The position numbers and the translations under genes are program-made. Shown here piece after piece: positions 57,020-61,011 of a stretch of DNA of 61,011 nucleotides. The notes beneath the pieces are model-generated. The model did no database searches. It was not told the origin of the DNA and saw only the letters and a list, made by a program, of their open reading frames with translations. Within the stretch, counting starts at the first letter, position 1, and each line of letters begins with the position of its first letter. Source of the DNA: a virus; IMG/VR virus record IMGVR_UViG_3300025000_000107, positions 1 to 61,011 of that record; one strand, 5' to 3'.

Positions 57020-57400
57020 TTATTTCCTTTGGTAACTCTTCAAGATCCTGAAGACGTTTCCGTCAGTATTGGCATCAACCTCGTACACCCTGCTGCCCAG
57101 GGTAATCAGGTAGGTTTCAGGTGCTATAGGCTCTACCTTATCAACCCAAAGGCTGTAGAAGTTAAAGATATTGTGACGAAATAAGACACCAGATTTGAGA
57201 TGTTTCTTATCATCATCATCTATAATAAATTGGCCATTCTTACTTACCCAATACTCCCTGATCATATCATCAGTAATAGCATTATTCACTCGTTCATCGT
57301 TGATGTAGGTAACTTTAGGACCTTCCATGAGAAATGACATATCGGTCCCACAATCCCTCATAATCCTATCAAGCGGGTGTAAGGTTACTTTGTACTTCAT
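57020..57400 (-). CDS. Unknown early-region protein
   Basis: A 126-residue protein (starts MKYKVTLHPLDRIMRDCG). The C-terminal part is strand-rich (VEPIAPETYLITLGSRVYEV). GGAGGAAC lies before the ATG. No family is recognised. Confidence 0.65.
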   Translation of the reverse strand: MKYKVTLHPLDRIMRDCGTDMSFLMEGPKVTYINDERVNNAITDDMIREYWVSKNGQFIIDDDDKKHLKSGVLFRHNIFNFYSLWVDKVEPIAPETYLITLGSRVYEVDANTDGNVFRILKSYQRK

Positions 57401-57417
57401 AATTGTTCCTCCAATAG

Positions 57418-57591
57418 TTAATAATCTTTCTCTTCGATAGCCCAGTAATTAAACTTAGAATTATAACTCATAGAGAGCGCTAACTGCTTTGCACGCTCTC
57501 TACTAATACTCTTCTTAATTACAGTACCTCTTGACCTTGTATCCCTTGGTGGTCTAACAATAACCATCCAAGAACCTGATGGTAAATTCAT
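57418..57591 (-). CDS. Small protein, unknown
   Basis: A 57-residue protein (starts MNLPSGSWMVIVRPPRDTRS). It has a strand, then a helix with RERAKQLALSM, then a final strand. GGAGG precedes the ATG at 57591. No family is known. Confidence 0.6.
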   Translation of the reverse strand: MNLPSGSWMVIVRPPRDTRSRGTVIKKSISRERAKQLALSMSYNSKFNYWAIEEKDY

Positions 57592-57660
57592 AACGACCTC
57601 CATGTTTAAAACAGGTTTATACCTTTGTCTGATAGTTTGGTATTAGTTCGGATCAACACT

Positions 57661-57670
57661 CACTATATAG
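57661..57670 (+). promoter_or_regulatory. CACTATATAG promoter of the HNH cassette at 57715
   Basis: Exact copy preceded by CACT, giving CACTCACTATATAG, which is close to the CTCACTATAG of T7-type promoters. The 45-base leader to the ATG is closely similar to that at 55883-55930. Confidence 0.65.
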
Positions 57671-57714
57671 CTTATAAATTGCAGAACAATATTAATTTTA
57701 ATACGGAGCTTATC

Positions 57715-58341
57715 ATGGGACGAAGCAAAGAAGAAGCTAACGAGTATGCTAAAGAATATTATAAAAAGAATAAAGATGATATTTTATTAAGGACTAAAAA
57801 GTATAAAGAAGAAAATAAAGATGCTGTTAAATTAAGAAGTAAGGCTTATTATGAGAAAAATAAAGAAGCTCTTGCAGAGAAGAAAAAGGCGTATAGAGAA
57901 GAAAATAAAGAATATCTTGAAGAAAAGAGAAAGAGGTATAGAGAGGAAAATAAAGAAAAAATAAGCAATAGAAGAAAAGAGTACAGAGAGAAAAATAAGG
58001 AAAAGATAAGAGAAAATCATAGTAAATGGTATAATAGTATAGGAAAAGATTACAAGTCAGACCCTAAAAATGTAATGAACTCAAGAGCTAGTGTAATTAA
58101 AAAGAAATATGGAATAAGTATAGATGAATTATCTGATATGCTAGATAAACAAAAAGGTTGCTGTAAGATTTGTGGGGAAACATTGATAAGACCCGACTCA
58201 CAAAACAGTTACCACATAGATCATAACCACGATACAGGTGATGTAAGGGGTTTGCTATGCAGTAACTGTAATATGGCTATAGGTTTGATGTATGACAATC
58301 CAGAGATTGTAATGAGCGTGTATAACTACCTAAAGGGTTAG
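57715..58341 (+). CDS. HNH endonuclease, endonuclease VII-like, with the longest repeat array
   Basis: A 208-residue protein. It starts MGRSKEEANEYAKEYYKKNK. Residues 15-125 hold about eight tandem units of roughly 13-15 residues of the type Y-[RK]-E-x-N-K-E. The nuclease part has GCCKICGETLIRPDS and YHIDHNHDTGDVRGLLCSNC. The start at 57715 is supported by GGAG and by the cassette leader; a longer frame upstream would include the promoter. It is right-going amid left-going genes. Its end overlaps the gene at 58330 by 12 bases. Confidence 0.88.
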   Translation: MGRSKEEANEYAKEYYKKNKDDILLRTKKYKEENKDAVKLRSKAYYEKNKEALAEKKKAYREENKEYLEEKRKRYREENKEKISNRRKEYREKNKEKIRENHSKWYNSIGKDYKSDPKNVMNSRASVIKKKYGISIDELSDMLDKQKGCCKICGETLIRPDSQNSYHIDHNHDTGDVRGLLCSNCNMAIGLMYDNPEIVMSVYNYLKG

Positions 58342-58482
58342 TCCAATTCTATAAAATTCCCTCCTTAGGGTGCTCTTAGGCTCTACAGCCTGGGAGTAGC
58401 CGTCAACCCTGATAGCAGCCTCAAGGCGCTTCTCACGCCTTGATTCTACGTCCGACTTCTTTACTACCATTATCTTCTTCAT
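58330..58482 (-). CDS. Small basic protein, unknown
   Basis: A 50-residue protein (starts MKKIMVVKKSDVESRREKRL, ends YRIGLTL). TAGGAG lies before the ATG. Its stop overlaps the convergent HNH stop. No family is known. Confidence 0.6.
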   Translation of the reverse strand: MKKIMVVKKSDVESRREKRLEAAIRVDGYSQAVEPKSTLRREFYRIGLTL

Positions 58483-58661
58483 ACCAGTAAGCTCCTAAGG
58501 ATATCAATTTGATCTTCAGGGGAGTCAATCAGACACAAATCTTCATTCTCAACTACTGTAAAGATTTGAAGGTCTGTAATAGACTCGGGTAAATTTGCAT
58601 TATCCCTGAAATTTCTTACCATCGCAGTTGCCCATGATGGAACCTCTTTGAATGTCTTCAT
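58479..58661 (-). CDS. Small acidic protein, unknown
   Basis: A 60-residue protein (starts MKTFKEVPSWATAMVRNFRD). GGAG precedes the ATG at 58661. It overlaps the upstream zinc-finger gene by 62 bases, which is large for this genome, so one of the two starts or ends may differ in reality. Confidence 0.5.
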   Translation of the reverse strand: MKTFKEVPSWATAMVRNFRDNANLPESITDLQIFTVVENEDLCLIDSPEDQIDILRSLLV

Positions 58662-58788
58662 AAGGACTCCAATGTTTACACCATTTACAATCATCTTTGA
58701 TGACCAGCCGATACTCGTAACACGAGCCCGACCGGCGGTTAATACGGACTGAATCGCACTTCCGGCAATTATAAAACACTCTGGTCAT
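58600..58788 (-). CDS. Small zinc-finger protein
   Basis: A 62-residue protein with CRKC (8-11) and CKWC (34-37), a likely zinc site. Its ribosome site AATAGGTGACTT lies in a 25-base element repeated before the gene at 59158. It is more G+C-rich than genes to the left. Confidence 0.58.
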   Translation of the reverse strand: MTRVFYNCRKCDSVRINRRSGSCYEYRLVIKDDCKWCKHWSPYEDIQRGSIMGNCDGKKFQG

Positions 58789-58823
58789 AAGTCACCTATT
58801 GGTTGATTTATAAGACTCATCAA

Positions 58824-58849
58824 GGCCCTGAAACTCAGCATTCAGGGCT
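58824..58849 (-). terminator. Hairpin between two small genes, possible terminator
   Basis: GGCCCTGAA (58824-58832) with TTCAGGGCT (58841-58849) gives eight or nine pairs over an eight-base loop. No long T tract follows on either strand, so it may be a processing site or weak terminator. Confidence 0.45.
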
Positions 58850-58861
58850 ATGATCAATCTT

Positions 58862-59158
58862 CTAAATACAGGACTCGATTACTGCACCGGAGAAAGCCTC
58901 TACAAGCTCTTTTTGCTCATCTGACAGGATCGAATGGTCCAGCCGGAAAACTAACAGCTCCCGCAGCTCATTGGCTGCCTTGGCACTCATTGAGAGCTGG
59001 ACCTTCTTGACCTTAATCTTGATTGTTGCCTTGTACCGTTTCGGTGTTTCCAACTTCATAGTATCTCCAGAAAGAACCCTTCCACATTCACACACTGGAC
59101 TCTCCCCTACGGGAATCCAGCCCTCGAAAACTTCAGCACCACAAAAGTCACATTTCAT
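58862..59158 (-). CDS. Zinc-ribbon protein, unknown
   Basis: A 98-residue protein. The N-terminal ribbon (MKCDFCGAEVFEG...CECG) has four cysteines. A basic strand-rich part (KRYKATIKIKVKKVQLSM) and a C-terminal helix pair follow. It is G+C-richer than the phage average. It is probably an early gene. Confidence 0.62.
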   Translation of the reverse strand: MKCDFCGAEVFEGWIPVGESPVCECGRVLSGDTMKLETPKRYKATIKIKVKKVQLSMSAKAANELRELLVFRLDHSILSDEQKELVEAFSGAVIESCI

Positions 59159-59191
59159 AAGTCACCTATTGATTGATTTACATTCCAATCT

Positions 59192-59349
59192 GAACCCTTG
59201 GGTTCCCTGCGGGGAACATCTCGTTAGACTCGATCAGTAGTTGACAGTCACGGAGATTTCAAGGGTTCGAATTGACAGTTAAGTCATGTAGTCGATAAAC
59301 ACCTTGCAGCCCGGTTGTTAATCCATGAGGACCGCAAGGTTCTTATCGA
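59192..59349. other. Structured noncoding spacer, alternative hairpins
   Basis: No gene is visible. GAACCC 59192-59197 with GGGTTC 59200-59205 overlaps GTTCCC 59202-59207 with GGGAAC 59212-59217, so the two hairpins exclude each other. Further on, TCGATAA 59292-59298, ACCTTGC 59301-59307 and CGGT 59312-59315 pair with ACCG, GCAAGGT 59334-59340 and TTATCGA 59343-59349, forming a long interrupted stem right after the 59355 gene's stop. Confidence 0.55.
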
Positions 59350-59354
59350 AAGAG

Positions 59355-60071
59355 CTAGTTGATTGCCTGGATCATCTGCTCGGTTTCTGCCAGGACAGTC
59401 GGATCATCAACCTGTACCATTTCGTCGAACTGGCCAAGAGCGGCCATGAATGCATTGAACTGCTCGGATGCTCCCTTTTCGATGGCGATCTTTCCAAGGA
59501 TTGACAGGTTAGACAGAATGACCGTCTGAATCTGTATGGTGGAAAGGCCCTCGATTACGGGCTTGTTCAGAAGGGATTCAGCCTTGGCCTTAGCCTCCGC
59601 CTTGATACGCTCCACCTTCTCCCGTACAGTCTCGGTGGTTTCCGTGACAATTTCCTTCTCCTCAAGGACCTCGCCATTGGCATTCTTCTTGCGAGTCTTG
59701 GTGGCCTTGACGACCGTCTTTGCGAAATCCTCGCCCTTGATTTTGTTCCGGCTATAGAGCAAGGAGAGATCTTTCTGAACACCGTAGTCTGAGTAATGCC
59801 GATCTTTCCAGTTAAGGAAGTTCTGCATACTGACATACCAGGACCGCTTTTTGCACTCCTCAATCCGCATTCCACGCTCCCAGAGGCCGGATTCGGCTGC
59901 CCTGTTCAAGAGGAACTTCCGGCAATCCTTAAATGCTACACCCTGTTTGTGCAGCTTGACCAGGAGTTCGCCATGCAGCTTCCGAGCGGAAACATGGAAG
60001 GAACTGACCTGGCTAAGGATGCCAAAGAATTGGTCATGGCTCTCAAAGTAATTCAAATTATTCTCGTACAT
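59355..60071 (-). CDS. Unknown early protein with coiled coil
   Basis: A 238-residue protein. A tyrosine/asparagine-rich N-terminus leads to a basic middle and a long coiled coil (about 130-175, TVREKVERIKAEAKAKAESL). The ATG at 60071 is favoured by GAGGT upstream; an in-frame ATG at 60083 is possible. Base use is clearly more G+C-rich than in the rest of the arm, which suggests recent acquisition. A host-takeover role fits its terminal position, but nothing shows it. Confidence 0.7.
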   Translation of the reverse strand: MYENNLNYFESHDQFFGILSQVSSFHVSARKLHGELLVKLHKQGVAFKDCRKFLLNRAAESGLWERGMRIEECKKRSWYVSMQNFLNWKDRHYSDYGVQKDLSLLYSRNKIKGEDFAKTVVKATKTRKKNANGEVLEEKEIVTETTETVREKVERIKAEAKAKAESLLNKPVIEGLSTIQIQTVILSNLSILGKIAIEKGASEQFNAFMAALGQFDEMVQVDDPTVLAETEQMIQAIN

Positions 60072-60124
60072 GTTGAACCTCATTTTACTACATGTTTACT
60101 TGCGTTACCTGACTGACTATCAGG

Positions 60125-60164
60125 CTGATACTCGCTACCCGATGAACTGGGTAGCACCTATCAG
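60125..60164. other. Strong hairpin upstream of the 59355-60071 gene
   Basis: CTGATA (60125-60130) and GCTACCC (60134-60140) pair with GGGTAGC (60149-60155) and TATCAG (60159-60164), giving 13 pairs with an eight-base loop and one symmetric internal loop. It separates two left-going genes and may terminate or protect RNA. Confidence 0.6.
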
Positions 60165-60165
60165 A

Positions 60166-60324
60166 CTATAATCTAACACTTCTCACCTTGAATCCGAGCT
60201 TATCCAACCACTCAGTAAGTCCAGACAACTTATTATCATGCTTGACGCAATCCCAAGACCTATGAGACCAGTATGCTCTGTAACCATCACTTTCCTTTCG
60301 GATGAACACTTCATTTTTAATCAT
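60166..60324 (-). CDS. Small protein, unknown, first gene of the left-going arm
   Basis: A 52-residue protein (starts MIKNEVFIRKESDGYRAYWS, ends GFKVRSVRL). AGGTGA lies before the ATG at 60324. The ending weakly recalls the KR tails, but without the exact L-x-V-K-R pattern, so it is not counted in the family. Confidence 0.58.
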   Translation of the reverse strand: MIKNEVFIRKESDGYRAYWSHRSWDCVKHDNKLSGLTEWLDKLGFKVRSVRL

Positions 60325-61011
60325 TTCATCACCTAAATTTAATTTTAGCATCTTACGTTCTAGTTAGTGGCTATAGCTGGTTAATGATCTATAGCCACCT
60401 ACTAACATGTAGTGCTATTTTCACCGGTCAGCACCTTGTCAGGGCGCTTGACACCTATCAGCACTTGTAAGGTGCTAAAGGTTGGCTATCCAATGTTTTC
60501 CTTTTCGAATTGGGCCATGTTGCAATCATGCAACGCTTGGACTCGACCCGCAACAAATCTTCAGGCGCTTGTGTGCCTCTTCAGGAAAACCTCCGAACCT
60601 CTGGGCTTTTACCTGGCAGTGTTTTAAGGGATGATTTTTTGGCTGTTACACCGTCGAATCCCTGGCGAGCAAGTCTCGCTCCGATTTCGAGGACCGCATC
60701 CTGACCAGCTAGGTGACTTCGTCGGCTCTCCACCGAACTACCCTAGTATCCTGGCTGAACCTCGAAGGTTCAAGGACTTGGTTGGCTGAATCCAGCCCTG
60801 TCCGCTTTCCTGACCCGCTTCCGAACCCGCTTTGCTTCTTGGTGCTCGCCGCTTTCCTGCCCTCTTCCCTACACCCCTTATAGGTTTTCTGCCAGTCTCG
60901 ACCGGGGTGGGGACCTTTCCTATAGCGACCCGACGACCCCCGCAGGTGCTGAAGGCCCCTCCGTGCGCATGCGGGGGGTGCCCTTAGCCTCAATATTGCT
61001 CCAAAACTTTT
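60325..61011. other. Right-end noncoding region with hairpins, turning G+C-rich
   Basis: No convincing gene lies in the last 690 bases. GTGGCTATAG (60367-60376) pairs with CTATAGCCAC (60389-60398). AGCACCTT near 60430 pairs with AAGGTGCT near 60470. From about 60500 the sequence becomes markedly G+C-rich, with C-runs and short palindromes, unlike the rest of the window. It could be a genome end, a packaging site, an early promoter region or a join to host DNA. Confidence 0.5.

Larger units (their letters stand above)
58786..59180 (-). repeat. 25-base direct repeat carrying ribosome site and start codon
   Basis: CATAAGTCACCTATTGGTTGATTTA-type elements occur at 58786-58810 and 59156-59180 with one mismatch. 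Read on the minus strand each gives a leader with AGGTGA and the ATG of a cysteine-containing small gene. The repeat suggests duplication of a small-gene cassette with its translation signal. Confidence 0.65.

Noticed and set aside
59241-59290. tRNA-like GGTTCGAAT (59264-59272)
   Set aside because: The T-loop-like word is present, but no matching acceptor stem, anticodon arm or five-pair T stem can be drawn around it.
59241-59300. Two TTGACA boxes (59241 and 59272) as sigma-70 promoters
   Set aside because: The -10 positions are poor (ATAAAC at best), and they would transcribe into the antisense of the 59355 gene with no gene of their own.
60709-60993. 94-residue left-going open frame at the right end
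   Set aside because: It is arginine- and glycine-rich with no ribosome site or domain, and lies in a G+C-rich region where long frames arise by chance.
1-61011. CRISPR array, integrase or insertion sequence
   Set aside because: No regular repeat-spacer pattern, no recombinase signature and no transposase were seen on either strand.

Overview
The window looks like most of a lytic short-tailed (podovirus-type) phage genome, about 40% G+C by eye. Supporting features are terminase, portal, scaffold and HK97-fold capsid genes; a short adaptor and nozzle instead of a tape-measure protein; a block of ejection proteins; and a T7-like replication set. The order of portal, capsid, adaptor and nozzle recalls phiEco32/SU10-like podoviruses, and a sigma-factor-like gene fits that comparison. 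Two lipobox proteins and one secreted protein suggest a Gram-negative host. A class II (B12-dependent) ribonucleotide reductase suggests a host with access to cobalamin. The host itself cannot be named from the sequence.

There are two convergent arms. The right-going arm (181-32734) carries packaging and head genes (181-7504), adaptor and nozzle (7778-10044), two tail fibres and their accessories (10045-13945), ejection proteins (13945-26361, ending in a 2529-residue polyvalent protein), and then a promoter-led module (26571-32734). That module holds a GC-rich receptor-binding-like protein, secreted and lipoprotein genes, holin, endolysin and two small structural proteins. The arm ends in a strong terminator at 32755.

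The left-going arm (60324 down to 32797) begins with small unknown genes at the right end. It continues through an amidoligase / class II glutamine amidotransferase / ATP-grasp group (50252-55053), a T7-like primase-helicase, a DNA polymerase split into exonuclease and polymerase genes, a sigma-like factor, SSB, 5'-3' exonuclease, endonuclease I, a phosphoesterase, dUTPase and a ribonucleotide reductase. It ends with a hydrolase resembling polyhydroxyalkanoate synthase and a small basic protein.

Three features stand out. (1) At least 16 tiny genes, many shorter than 60 codons, encode proteins with a hydrophobic start and a conserved C-terminal L-x-[VI]-K-R-x-[LVI] tail. They lie in overlapping arrays among the replication genes, and four of them sit inside the split polymerase locus. 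(2) The amidoligase, GAT-II and ATP-grasp genes form a predicted peptide- or metabolite-conjugating system next to these arrays. (3) Seven HNH-type endonuclease genes are scattered through the genome. Five are endonuclease VII-like, most have their own copy of a conserved CACTATATAG promoter, and all five of these end inside a neighbouring gene.

No tRNA, rRNA, CRISPR array, integrase or single-subunit RNA polymerase was found in the window.
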